A stretch of DNA of 17,640 bases from UBA668 sp052034175 (GTDB lineage: Bacteria > Actinomycetota > Acidimicrobiia > Acidimicrobiales > Ilumatobacteraceae): assembly GCA_052034175.1 (NCBI GenBank), contig JBPOIX010000184.1, forward strand, positions 1 to 17,640. The letters are read 5' to 3'. Both the position numbers and the translations under genes were made by a program. This document shows, piece after piece, positions 1 through 7,833 of this stretch. Numbering within the stretch: position 1 is the stretch's first letter; each line of letters begins with the position of its first letter. The notes beneath the pieces were generated by a model. That model saw only the letters and a list, made by a program, of their open reading frames with translations. It did no database searches and had not been told where the DNA came from.

Positions 1-357
1 ATCGATCGCCTCATCCGGTGTGGGCTCCGCACGGGCAGGGGTCGATGCGGCAGGCACGGCGTTCCCGGAGTCCGCTTCCGGCTCCCGGCCATCGGAGCCA
101 TTCACCAACACGGCCACCACCACCCCGACCACGATCAAGCCGGCCACCACGAAACCGCCAATCTTCCACCAGGTCGAGCCCGATGGCGACTGTGGCGAAG
201 CTACCTGCGGACTCCACTGCGGTCCGGGACCGTCGCTCGCCGGATGCTCGTCGTAGGTCGTGCCCCGAGCGGACACATGCGACGTCCATTGTCGGCCATC
301 CCAGAATCGCCATTCGGCTCGACGATATGGGTCCGGGTACCAACCTGCTGCGGTCAT
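1..357 (-). CDS. DUF2510 membrane-anchored protein, C-terminus cut by window edge
   Basis: The frame is open from the ATG at 357 to the left edge (119 residues visible) with no stop, so the C-terminus is missing. Residues 5-30 form a clear DUF2510 domain: GWYPDP near the start, then FWDG and QWTSHV. After a Ser/Pro/Gln-rich linker, a single membrane segment follows (about residues 63-86, starting KIGGFVVAGLIVVG), then an acidic, Pro/Ala-rich outer stretch. Such proteins in actinobacteria usually have the DUF2510 domain in the cytoplasm and an extracytoplasmic tail; the function of the domain is not known. The start is supported by GAGGG four bases upstream and by GWYPDP lying where DUF2510 normally begins. 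It lies 60 bases downstream of another DUF2510 gene on the same strand and may share its transcript. The role of the missing part cannot be judged. Confidence 0.85.
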   Translation of the reverse strand, partial: MTAAGWYPDPYRRAEWRFWDGRQWTSHVSARGTTYDEHPASDGPGPQWSPQVASPQSPSGSTWWKIGGFVVAGLIVVGVVVAVLVNGSDGREPEADSGNAVPAASTPARAEPTPDEAID

Positions 358-417
358 ACTGCCCTCACTTCGGTGCCTCAGGAACCGGGCCGGAGCGTAC
401 CCAACTCGTGGCGCGAA

Positions 418-975
418 TCAGGCCACCGGCGGGTCGGTGTACTGCTGGCCGGCGCGCGACACGTGCTCGGTCCATGTGCCGCCGTCCCAGTAGCGCATCT
501 CGAAACGGCCGGCGGGGTCGGCGTACCACCCGGCGGGCACGGCCGGGGCCGCAGCCGCGGGCGCGGCGGCCGGCTGGTACGCCTGCGCCGGCTGGTACGC
601 CGGGGCAGGCTCGTACACCGGGGTGGGCTCCACCGGGGCCACGGGGGCCGGGGCGGCAACGGGCTCCGGGCTGATAGCCCAGCCGGCCGGTTCGGCCGCC
701 GGGGCCGCGGCCACGGGTACCGCCTCGACGAGCGGCGCAGGCTCCACCAGCGGGGCCGGTTCGGCGATGGCCGGGGCGGGCGCGGCGGCCGCCTCGACGG
801 CGGGTGCGGCCTCTGCGGCGGCGGCGCCGGCACCACGCGAAAGGAAGGCGGTGACATCGCCGCCCGTGGGAACAATGGCCACGACCGACCAACCCTCGGC
901 CGACTTCTCGGTGAGCTGGGCCGCGAGGGCGGTGGGGTCGTAGGACGAGGCGCTGACGGTGGCGAATTCCTGCAT
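418..975 (-). CDS. Ala/Pro-rich protein with C-terminal DUF2510 domain
   Basis: This encodes 185 residues with no signal peptide or membrane segment. Residues 1-50 (MQEFATVSAS, EGWSVVAIVP) form a small alpha/beta unit reminiscent of DUF4177-like domains, in which a helix is followed by a GW-containing strand; this is a weak resemblance. Residues 50-145 are low-complexity Ala/Pro/Glu with short repeats such as AYQPAQAYQPA. The last 40 residues are a good DUF2510 domain: GWYADP, RYWDG, TWTEHV. DUF2510 is normally N-terminal, so the C-terminal placement is unusual. The ATG at 975 is chosen because the fold-like segment starts there and a TAAGTT hexamer lies 7 bases upstream; no Shine-Dalgarno is visible. 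A longer reading would run into the ABC ATPase gene. Its position 35 bases after that gene suggests co-transcription plus a possible internal promoter. Function unknown. Confidence 0.8.
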   Translation of the reverse strand: MQEFATVSASSYDPTALAAQLTEKSAEGWSVVAIVPTGGDVTAFLSRGAGAAAAEAAPAVEAAAAPAPAIAEPAPLVEPAPLVEAVPVAAAPAAEPAGWAISPEPVAAPAPVAPVEPTPVYEPAPAYQPAQAYQPAAAPAAAAPAVPAGWYADPAGRFEMRYWDGGTWTEHVSRAGQQYTDPPVA

Positions 976-988
976 AACCGCGAACTTA
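976..988 (-). promoter_or_regulatory. Candidate leaderless promoter of the DUF2510/Ala-Pro gene
   Basis: On the minus strand TAAGTT (983-988) is followed by seven bases and then the ATG at 975. This fits a TANNNT -10 element whose transcript would begin at or next to the start codon. No clear -35 element is visible. It would allow expression separate from the upstream ABC genes. Confidence 0.4.
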
Positions 989-1010
989 GCGCGGTCGTCA
1001 AGCCACGAGG

Positions 1011-1693
<683 letters not shown>

Positions 1694-1697
<4 letters not shown>

Positions 1698-3337
1698 GGA
1701 AGCTCCCTTCGTGCAACACGTTGTGTGGCGGTGTAGTCCCTGCCTTCGGACAGGAACGCGCGGACGCGGCGATGGACATGGTCGCGGACCTTGACCCAGT
1801 AGCCGACGACGATGACCAGCAGCACCGCGCCGAGCGCGCCGCGGACTGCCCCGGCCACGGTGGAACCGCCGTGCTCCCACGCCGACCGCGGGAACATCAC
1901 CATTGCCGAGCCGACGGCGCTGACCACGAGTGGCCAGGCCAGGCGCACGCTGGTGGTGAGGCCGGCCACCTCCGGAGGAACGAACGTCTGCTGGGCGGCG
2001 CTGGCGGCAGGGTCGGGCGCGTCGCGCACGACGCTGACGATCGAGCCGGTGACCCCCGCCGCCAGCAGCGGCAGCGCCAGGATCGCGGCCGGCGCCAGCG
2101 CATCCGCCCCGAGCGAGGCCACGGCCGCGGCACCGGCCAGCACGGCGAACGGCACCAGCGCCACGAGTGGGGCCAGGAGATGGCGGGCCATCAGCTCACC
2201 GCGATCCACGGGGAGGCTGTCCGTGTGATCGGGCTGGTCGACCTCCTGCGAGAGCGGCTCCAGCAGCTCCAGCCCGAGCACGAACGACGCCAGCGCAGCG
2301 CCGACGAAGGCGGGTGTGGTGCCGCGCACGGCTGCGGCGTGCAGCAGGCCGATGCCGATGGACAACGCGGACATGCGGACGAGCCGGCCGGCGGGGAACC
2401 GCAGCAGCCCATGCCAACCGCGGCGCCACACGCCGCGGGTGAACGACGCCACCCCGCCTCGGCGCAGCGCCAGCCATGGGCGGGCGCGGGTGTACTCCTG
2501 GTTGAGCTGACGGCGCAGCAGGATGACCGTGCGCAGGTCCTGCATCGTGACCGCGAACCGCAGTTGCGCCACGAGCGTGCTGCGCCGGGCCAGCGCGTCG
2601 AGTGAGATGCGGCGCAACAACGCCAGGCCGGCCACCGTGGCGGCCACCGCCACGGCCGCGCCGACAAGGTCGATCGGGCGCTGATACCAGCCCCACAGCG
2701 CCAGGCGGCCGGTGGTGGAGGCCGGGCCGGGAACACCCCATGCCAGCGCCGCCCCCTGCCACAGGCAGAGGCCCACGCCTGCACCGGTGGCCAGCCAACG
2801 CGGGATGCGCAGGGTGTGGGCCAGCAGGGAGGCACCGAACCACAGCAGCGCGGCAGTGGCACCGAACAGGGCACCCGAGGCGAACCAGGCCAGCACCGTG
2901 CCCGGCAGGCGACGGCCGGCGAGCTGGCCGGCCACCCCGCCCACCCCGGCACCGGCGAACAGCGCGGCGCGCAGCCGCTGAACGGCCGGGCGCGCCAGCG
3001 CGGTCCGGCGGTCGATGGGGGCCAGCATCACATGGGCCACGTCCGCGCCCTCGAGGGCCAGTGGGCCGCCGTTGGCCCCGCCGCGCAGCCCGGCCAACAC
3101 CACCAGGGTGACCACCAGGCCCACCACGCGTGGCCCGAACTCCACCACGTCCGCCAGTGCCGCGCCTTCCACCGGGGTGTCCTTCACGGTGTCGCTGACC
3201 ATCAGCAACGCGCCACCACCGAGGAGGGCGAAGAGGTACACGCGGTACGCCACCTCGAACCAGTCCAGGCTGCCGAGGCGGTGCAGCTGGCGGGTGCGCC
3301 GGAGGCGGCGCAGGGCGACGACGGAGGGCTCGGTCAT
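1694..3337 (-). CDS. Large ABC-type permease (uncharacterised family)
   Basis: The 547-residue integral membrane protein has roughly ten to twelve hydrophobic segments, beginning near residue 31 (YLFALLGGGALLMVSD) and ending with VLLVIVVGYWV near the C-terminus. It lacks a signal peptide, and the N-terminus is basic and cytoplasmic (RRLRRTRQLHR). A conserved-looking cytoplasmic stretch in the second half, LEPLSQEVDQPD followed by LPVDRGELMARHL, recalls uncharacterised actinobacterial permeases encoded next to ABC ATPases. The central basic loop (residues about 245-300) separates two membrane halves. The start ATG at 3337 overlaps the sulfurtransferase stop (ATGA), and its stop overlaps the ATPase GTG, so the three genes are very likely translated together. 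It is probably the membrane part of an ABC exporter. The substrate is unknown and the family assignment is by resemblance only. Confidence 0.85.
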
Positions 3338-4251
3338 TCGCCGGCCGGCTGGTTCGCGACAGGCTCGTGCGAGACAGGTTGGTTCGAGACAGGTTGGTTC
3401 GGGGCGGGCTGGGCGAGGCCGAGCTCGGCCGGGCGATGAGGGTCCGCGGACCAGCCGGACCAGCTGGCCACGAACAGGCGGGCCGGAGCCAGCCCGGCGT
3501 GCTCCATGGCGAGCAGGTTGGCGCAGGTGCTGACGCCCGAGCCGCAGTAGGCCACCGCGTCGGCGCTGTTGTGTTCGCTGACGCCGAGCGTGGCGAAGTG
3601 GGCGCGGAGCTCCTGCGGCGAGCGCATCCTGAGGTCCGCCCCCAGCACGGCGGCCCACGGGGCGTTCCGTGCACCCGGCACATGGCCGGGGCGAGGGTCC
3701 ACCAGGGCCACTTCCCCGGTGAACCGTTCGGCCACACGGGCGTCCAGCACGGCGCCACCGGCGGCAGCGTGCGCGCCCGCAGCGTCGGCGGAGGCCAGCC
3801 GGTCCGCAGGCCACGGCGTGGGGGTGAACACCGCAGGCGCCGGCGCACGGGCCGGGCCGGTCTCGGGCTGGTTGCCCGCGGCCAGCCACGCGCCGAGGCC
3901 ACCGTCCAGCATGGCCGCCGAACGCCCGAGCATCCGCAGCATCACCACCAGGCGGCCGGCGGTGAGGCCACCGGTGTCGTCGTAGGCCACCACCACGCTG
4001 TGGTCGCCGATGCCCAAGTCACCCATCGCCGTGGCGAAGGCCTCCGGCGTGGGCAGCGGGTGGCGGCCCTCGGTGGCCGGCCGGCCGTGGGCTGCCAGCT
4101 GGTGGTCGAGGTCGGCCCACACCGCGCCGGGCAGGTGCCCCGCTTCGAACGCGGCCAGGCCATCGCGCCCGTCCAGGTACCAGCGCACGTCCACCACCAC
4201 GGCACCGGCGGGCACGGCATCGACCACGGGTGGCACGACGGGGCGGTTCAC
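3334..4251 (-). CDS. Two-domain rhodanese-type sulfurtransferase
   Basis: The product (305 residues from GTG 4251) matches thiosulfate/3-mercaptopyruvate sulfurtransferases, usually about 280 residues. These move a sulfane sulfur from a donor to a thiophilic acceptor through a cysteine persulfide. The N-terminal, inactive rhodanese domain includes VVVDVRWYLDGRDG, AGHLPGAVWADLD and VVVAYDDTGG. The C-terminal, catalytic domain includes VLDARVAERFTGE, GHVPGARNAPW and the active-site loop CGSGVST with the catalytic Cys at about residue 236. GTG 4251 is chosen because AGGA lies nine bases upstream and homologous sequence begins right after it; an extended reading would overlap the divergent DsbB gene. 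The C-terminus carries four five-residue repeats of the form (V/A)x(N/H)xP that are not part of the rhodanese fold. It heads the ABC operon. Enzymatic class is fairly sure; the true donor is not. Confidence 0.9.
   Translation of the reverse strand: MNRPVVPPVVDAVPAGAVVVDVRWYLDGRDGLAAFEAGHLPGAVWADLDHQLAAHGRPATEGRHPLPTPEAFATAMGDLGIGDHSVVVAYDDTGGLTAGRLVVMLRMLGRSAAMLDGGLGAWLAAGNQPETGPARAPAPAVFTPTPWPADRLASADAAGAHAAAGGAVLDARVAERFTGEVALVDPRPGHVPGARNAPWAAVLGADLRMRSPQELRAHFATLGVSEHNSADAVAYCGSGVSTCANLLAMEHAGLAPARLFVASWSGWSADPHRPAELGLAQPAPNQPVSNQPVSHEPVANQPAGE
3346..3405 (-). repeat. 15-bp tandem repeat in the sulfurtransferase tail
   Basis: About four imperfect 15-bp units, best seen as GACAGGTTGGTTCGA on the plus strand, encode the pentapeptide series APNQP, VSNQP, VSHEP, VANQP at the C-terminus of the sulfurtransferase. 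Copy-number change would keep the reading frame and not disturb the catalytic domain. Confidence 0.8.
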
Positions 4252-4294
4252 GATTGGCCATCCTGCCAGCACTTTTCGGCGATCGCGCGCCAGA

Positions 4295-4951
4295 ATGTGC
4301 GCCGTGTCCGTGACCGAGCTCCATGATCTCTTCGCTGCCCTGGCCATCGCGGCCATGGCCGGCACGGTGGCGCTGGTGGTGCTGAAGGTGGTCTCCTTCG
4401 CGGCGCCGAACACGTTCACGTTCCGCGCGCTCGACCTCGCCCACAAGGTCCAGTTGCCTCTGGCGGCGCTGGTGGCCACCGTCACCACGCTCGGAAGCCT
4501 CTACTTCAGTGAGTACGGCCTGATGTGGGAACCCTGCCGGTTCTGCTGGTTCCAGCGGATCTTCATGTACCCGTCCGCGGTCCTCCTCCTGGTCGCCACC
4601 TTTCGGCGCGACCGCAACGTGAAGTGGTACGTCGGCGCCTTGAGCGTCATCGGGCTGCTCATCAGTGGCTGGCACAACCTGCTGGAGCACCGCATCGTGG
4701 AGGAATCCGCTGCCTGCTCGGCATCCGGGCCTCCGTGCGCCAGCCCGAACTGGGTCTCGTTCGGCACGTTCGGCTACGACAAGAACGGCTTCTACACCAC
4801 GGGTTTCCCGATCACGTTGGCGGTGATGGCGTTCACGGCGTTCGCCTTCATCCTGGCGCTCCTGTTTCTTCCCGAACCACTCGACACCCTCGACACCCTC
4901 GACACCAGCGACACCTTGGAGGACGGCAATGGCGAACCGGCAGCGGGCTGA
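4295..4951 (+). CDS. DsbB/BdbC-like disulfide bond formation membrane protein
   Basis: This 218-residue protein has about five hydrophobic segments. The DsbB signature follows the second or third: EPCRFCWFQRIFMYP, with the CxxC pair at Cys81 and Cys84 and the adjoining Gln-Arg. A second cysteine pair, Cys141 and Cys148 (CSASGPPC), lies in the later outer loop. The family passes electrons from a thioredoxin-fold oxidase to quinone in the membrane. The C-terminal tail is a repeated LDT peptide and overlaps the next gene, a thioredoxin-fold protein, by 23 bases, so the two are probably partners. ATG 4295 has no ribosome binding site. GTG 4304, seven bases after CAGAAT (4291-4296), would fit the leaderless pattern seen elsewhere in the window, so the start may be nine bases later. 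It diverges from the sulfurtransferase operon across 43 bases. Confidence 0.88.
   Translation: MCAVSVTELHDLFAALAIAAMAGTVALVVLKVVSFAAPNTFTFRALDLAHKVQLPLAALVATVTTLGSLYFSEYGLMWEPCRFCWFQRIFMYPSAVLLLVATFRRDRNVKWYVGALSVIGLLISGWHNLLEHRIVEESAACSASGPPCASPNWVSFGTFGYDKNGFYTTGFPITLAVMAFTAFAFILALLFLPEPLDTLDTLDTSDTLEDGNGEPAAG
4880..4915 (+). repeat. 9-bp tandem repeat in the DsbB tail
   Basis: Three exact copies of CTCGACACC (4880-4906) are followed by AGCGACACC (4907-4915). They encode LDT-LDT-LDT-SDT just before the overlap with the downstream gene. Slippage here would keep the frame and only lengthen or shorten the tail. Confidence 0.9.
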
Positions 4952-5738
4952 GGCCCGGAAGAAGGCAGCGGCCAAGGCCGCACACGGCGGCAGCTCGAAG
5001 CTGTGGATGTGGGCCACGCTCGGCATCGTGGTCGTGGTGGCCATCGTCGGTGCGGTCATCGCCTTCGGCGGCGACGACGAGGCCGCAAGCCCCGGCACGA
5101 CCGAGGCCCCCGGCACCACCGAGAGCACCGACACCACGGACAGCTCGGACAGCTCGGACACCTCCGTGGAGGAAGAGCTGACCCCGAACCCGCCCGTGGA
5201 CGGCAAGGCCCCGGACAGCCAGCCGACGCGGATCGACGGCGACGCGCTCACGATCTACGACGCGCAGGCGCCGATCGACGACTCCGTCGGCGCGGCAGCC
5301 CCGATCATCACCGGCTTCAACTTCGACGGCGAGACGATGGTCATCGACGCCGCGACGGACGGCCCGACGATGGTCGTCTTCCTGGCCCACTGGTGCTCGC
5401 ACTGCAACGCCGAGGTGCCGGTGCTGATCGACTGGAACACCCTCGGCGGCGTTCCGGACAACCTCAATGTCATCGGCGTGGCCACGGCCATCGACCCGAG
5501 CCAGCCGAACTATCCGCCCGCCGACTGGTTCGAGGCCAAGCGTTGGCCGTGGCCGGTGCTGGTGGACACCAAGGTCAGCAACAACCACGAGGCCGGCCTC
5601 GTGGCCCAGGCGTTCGGCGCGTCGGCGTGGCCGTACATGGTGATCATCGGCGAGGACGGCCTGGTGAAGCTGCGCATCTCCGGCGAGCACTCCGCCGCCG
5701 AGCTGAGCCAGATGGTCGACGCCGCGCTCAGCTCCTGA
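4929..5738 (+). CDS. Membrane-tethered thioredoxin-fold protein (TlpA/DsbA-like), CSHC active site
   Basis: The 269-residue protein has a basic cytoplasmic N-terminus, one membrane anchor at residues 26-46 and no cleavable signal. A Thr/Ser/Asp-rich linker (about 50-80, TDSSDSSDTS) leads to an outer thioredoxin fold. The redox motif is HWCSHC, with Cys156 and Cys159, after the strand TMVVFLA. A later WPYMVII supplies the cis-proline typical of this fold. CSHC is unlike the CGPC of thioredoxin; CPHC of DsbA and CxxC variants in TlpA-type proteins are closer. It probably oxidises or isomerises exported proteins and is recycled by the DsbB-like protein encoded immediately before it. ATG 4929 has GGAGG seven bases upstream, inside the previous gene. 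Whether it acts as oxidase or reductase cannot be decided from sequence. Confidence 0.88.
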   Translation: MANRQRAEARKKAAAKAAHGGSSKLWMWATLGIVVVVAIVGAVIAFGGDDEAASPGTTEAPGTTESTDTTDSSDSSDTSVEEELTPNPPVDGKAPDSQPTRIDGDALTIYDAQAPIDDSVGAAAPIITGFNFDGETMVIDAATDGPTMVVFLAHWCSHCNAEVPVLIDWNTLGGVPDNLNVIGVATAIDPSQPNYPPADWFEAKRWPWPVLVDTKVSNNHEAGLVAQAFGASAWPYMVIIGEDGLVKLRISGEHSAAELSQMVDAALSS

Positions 5739-5747
5739 GCCGGCTCA
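5736..5747. terminator. Palindrome containing both convergent stop codons
   Basis: TGAGCCGGCTCA is a perfect 12-bp palindrome. Its first three bases are the stop of the thioredoxin-fold gene and its last three are the larC stop read from the other strand. It could form a short hairpin in either transcript, but there is no T-run, so terminator function is only a guess. Confidence 0.35.
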
Positions 5748-7040
5748 TTCCCCGCTGAGGCCGTCGCTGGTCGCTGCCTGTTCGGCGGCGGCCAGCACGG
5801 CCCGCAGGGGAAGCCCCAGCGCCGCGGCGACGGCCGCGGCGTCGTCGTATTCGGGCTTCACCCGCCCACCAGCCAGCTTCACCCGGACCGGGTGGCCGTG
5901 CACGTGCACGGTGGCGTGGTGGCGCTGCTGCGGCCACCGCTCCAGGGTGGTGCCACGCAACCCGAGCGAGCCCGTCTCGCGCACCAGCACCGCACCCACG
6001 GCCGCTGAGTCGGCCGGCTGGCACAGGGCGTGAACGGTGTGGGCCGGCCGACCCTTCTTCATCACGATCGGGGTTGCCCACGCGTCGTGCGCGCCCGCGG
6101 CCAGCAGGGCGGCGATGGTGTGCGCCAGCATCTCGCCGGTCACGTCGTCCACGTTCGCTTCCAGCAGTTGCACCGGTTGACCGGCTCCGGGCGTGCCGCT
6201 GGCCGCACTGGCCGCACCGCCCGCGGCGCCCATGGCGGTGCCGACCACGACCTGCACCACGTTGGGGCGGCCGGGGATGTCCGCGCTGCCGGCGCCGTAC
6301 CCCACGCTGTGCACCGTGAGCGCCGGCATCGGCCCGAACTCGTCGGCCAACGCGGTCATCAGCGCCACGCCGGTGGGGGTGGCCAGCTCCTTGCGGTCGG
6401 CGATGCCGCGGCTCGGGGCACCGCGCCGGGCCAGCAGCTCCATCACGGCCGGGGCGGGGTTCGGGAGCTCGCCATGAGCGGCGCGCACAGTGCCCTGCCC
6501 GACCGTGATCGGGCTGCACACGATGCGGTCGATGCCCAGCACCTCCAGCGCCGCGCACGCGCCGACGATGTCCACGATCGCGTCCACGCCGCCCACCTCG
6601 TGGAACTCCACCTCGTCGGCAGGCATGCGGTGCATCGCCCCCTCGACCTCGGCCAGCAGACGGAACGTGCGCTGGGCGCGCTCGCGCACCCGCGGCGGTA
6701 GGTCGGCGGCGGCGAGCAGTTCGCGAATCACCCGATACGGCCGGTGCGGCGCGTGACCGTGACCGTGACCGTCGTGATCGTGACCGTGATGGTGGCCGTG
6801 GTCGTGGTCGTGACTGTGGTCGTCGCCGTGCACGGCCACATGGGCCTGGGTGGCGGCGATGCCACAGCGCAGCACGGGTTCGAAGGCGAGTGCATAGCCG
6901 TCCAGTGGCAGGCCGCCGACGATGGCCATCACCTGCATCGGGTCCGCCCCGGCGTGCACCAGCGCGGCCATCGTCATGTCCCCTGCGGTCCCCGCGAAGC
7001 AGTGGAACCAGGCGGTGCGGCCGGAAGTGGGCGAGCTCAT
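5745..7040 (-). CDS. larC: LarC, nickel insertion protein for the nickel-pincer nucleotide cofactor
   Basis: The 431-residue product reads through the whole LarC family in one frame. LarC inserts nickel into the pyridinium-bisthiocarboxylic acid mononucleotide in a CTP-dependent step, giving the cofactor of lactate racemase (LarA) and related enzymes. Landmarks are FHCFAGTAGDMTMAAL at the N-terminus, EVEFHEVGGVDAIVDIVG, the ATPTGVALM segment, and QLLEANVDDVTGEML opening the C-terminal part. Residues about 71-99 are a His/Asp/Gly-rich loop with about 14 histidines, encoded by degenerate GTGACC-type hexamers (plus strand 6753-6830); it probably binds or stores nickel. In Lactobacillus plantarum LarC needs a programmed frameshift; none is needed here. 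ATG 7040 overlaps the larB stop as ATGA, indicating coupled translation. No LarE or LarA gene is in the window. Confidence 0.94.
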   Translation of the reverse strand: MSSPTSGRTAWFHCFAGTAGDMTMAALVHAGADPMQVMAIVGGLPLDGYALAFEPVLRCGIAATQAHVAVHGDDHSHDHDHGHHHGHDHDGHGHGHAPHRPYRVIRELLAAADLPPRVRERAQRTFRLLAEVEGAMHRMPADEVEFHEVGGVDAIVDIVGACAALEVLGIDRIVCSPITVGQGTVRAAHGELPNPAPAVMELLARRGAPSRGIADRKELATPTGVALMTALADEFGPMPALTVHSVGYGAGSADIPGRPNVVQVVVGTAMGAAGGAASAASGTPGAGQPVQLLEANVDDVTGEMLAHTIAALLAAGAHDAWATPIVMKKGRPAHTVHALCQPADSAAVGAVLVRETGSLGLRGTTLERWPQQRHHATVHVHGHPVRVKLAGGRVKPEYDDAAAVAAALGLPLRAVLAAAEQAATSDGLSGE

Positions 7041-7774
7041 CCGCACATCCTGGCGATCGCGCACGCGGCACCGAAACCGTTGTCGATGCCCACCACGGTG
7101 ACCCCGCTGGCACAGGAAGCGTGCATGGCCAACAGCGCGGTGACGCCCTCCAGGCCCGCGCCGTACCCCACGCTGGTGGGCACGGCCACCACGGGCGCCG
7201 CGGTCAGCCCGGCCACCACACTGGCCAGGGCGCCTTCCATGCCGGCCACCACCACCAGCGCGTCGGCCGAGACCACTTCGTCGTGGTGCGCCAACAGGCG
7301 GTGCAGCCCGGCCACGCCCACGTCGGTGAGGCGGTGGGCGCTGAAGCCGTGGGCGCGCAGGGTGACCGCGCATTCGTCCACCACGGGCAGGTCGCTGGTG
7401 CCGGCGCTGAGCACGAGCACCTTGGACTGCCGGTGCGGCAAAGGGGCCCGCCACAACACGCACCCGGCGTGGGCCTCGCCACCCGGGTGGGCGGCCAGCA
7501 CCGCAGCTTCGACCTCGGCGCCGACGCGGGTGAGCAGCACCGGCCCGCTGCCATGGGCCAGCAGCTCGCCGACGATGGCGACGCACTGGGCCTCCGTCTT
7601 GCCCTGGCCGTACACGGCTTCGGGCATGCCCTGGCGCAGGGCGCGATGATGGTCCACCAGCGCGTCGCCGATGTCGGCGAAGGGAAGGCGGCGCAGGCGG
7701 GCGACGGCATCGTCGGGGGCCACCGTGCCGGTGCGCACACCGTCCAGCAGCGCGCGCAGTTCCCCCTCGTCCAT
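7037..7774 (-). CDS. larB: LarB, pyridinium-3,5-biscarboxylic acid mononucleotide synthase
   Basis: This 245-residue protein matches LarB in length and sequence. LarB carboxylates and hydrolyses nicotinic acid adenine dinucleotide in the first step of nickel-pincer cofactor synthesis. The N-terminal helical part contains FADIGDALVDHHRALRQG and PEAVYGQGKT. The C-terminal half is the AIR-carboxylase (PurE-like) domain with VLVLSAGTSDLPV, VVVAGMEGALASVV, PTSVGYGAG and GIDNGFGAA. Cys221 (MHASCASG) sits at the same number as the catalytic cysteine I recall for L. plantarum LarB. The ATG at 7774 has no ribosome binding site but CACACT lies six bases upstream, so the transcript may be leaderless. 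larC follows with a 4-base overlap; pheA diverges 59 bases away. The third enzyme, the sulfur-inserting LarE, is not in this window. Confidence 0.94.
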   Translation of the reverse strand: MDEGELRALLDGVRTGTVAPDDAVARLRRLPFADIGDALVDHHRALRQGMPEAVYGQGKTEAQCVAIVGELLAHGSGPVLLTRVGAEVEAAVLAAHPGGEAHAGCVLWRAPLPHRQSKVLVLSAGTSDLPVVDECAVTLRAHGFSAHRLTDVGVAGLHRLLAHHDEVVSADALVVVAGMEGALASVVAGLTAAPVVAVPTSVGYGAGLEGVTALLAMHASCASGVTVVGIDNGFGAACAIARMCG

Positions 7775-7833
7775 CCGACAAGTGTGCCGGAAAGACCCCG
7801 AGGGTGGCACCAGCGGGGCAATAGCCTGGCGGC
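7775..7833. promoter_or_regulatory. Divergent promoter region between larB and pheA
   Basis: The 59-base gap holds a -10-like element for each gene at the same distance from its start codon. For pheA it is TAGCCT (7822-7827), six bases before ATG. For larB it is CACACT on the minus strand (7781-7786), six bases before ATG. Neither gene has a Shine-Dalgarno sequence, so both mRNAs are probably leaderless. I see no convincing -35 element. Confidence 0.5.

Noticed and set aside
1698..1880. Extended N-terminus for the ABC ATPase up to 1880
   Set aside because: The added residues lie within the permease C-terminus and do not resemble an ABC domain. GTG 1697 has GGGAG and the coupling overlap.
1721..3439. 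Long plus-strand open frames across the permease and sulfurtransferase genes
   Set aside because: Their translations are His/Gln/Arg/Gly-rich and show no motif. The minus strand has membrane segments, overlapping starts and rhodanese motifs.
4252..4488. Extended N-terminus for the sulfurtransferase up to 4488
   Set aside because: It would overlap the DsbB gene on the other strand and adds no rhodanese sequence. GTG 4251 has AGGA upstream and the right length.
6753..6830. GTGACC-type short repeats considered as a CRISPR or regulatory repeat array
   Set aside because: They are six-base degenerate units inside larC that encode the His/Asp/Gly loop, with no spacers.
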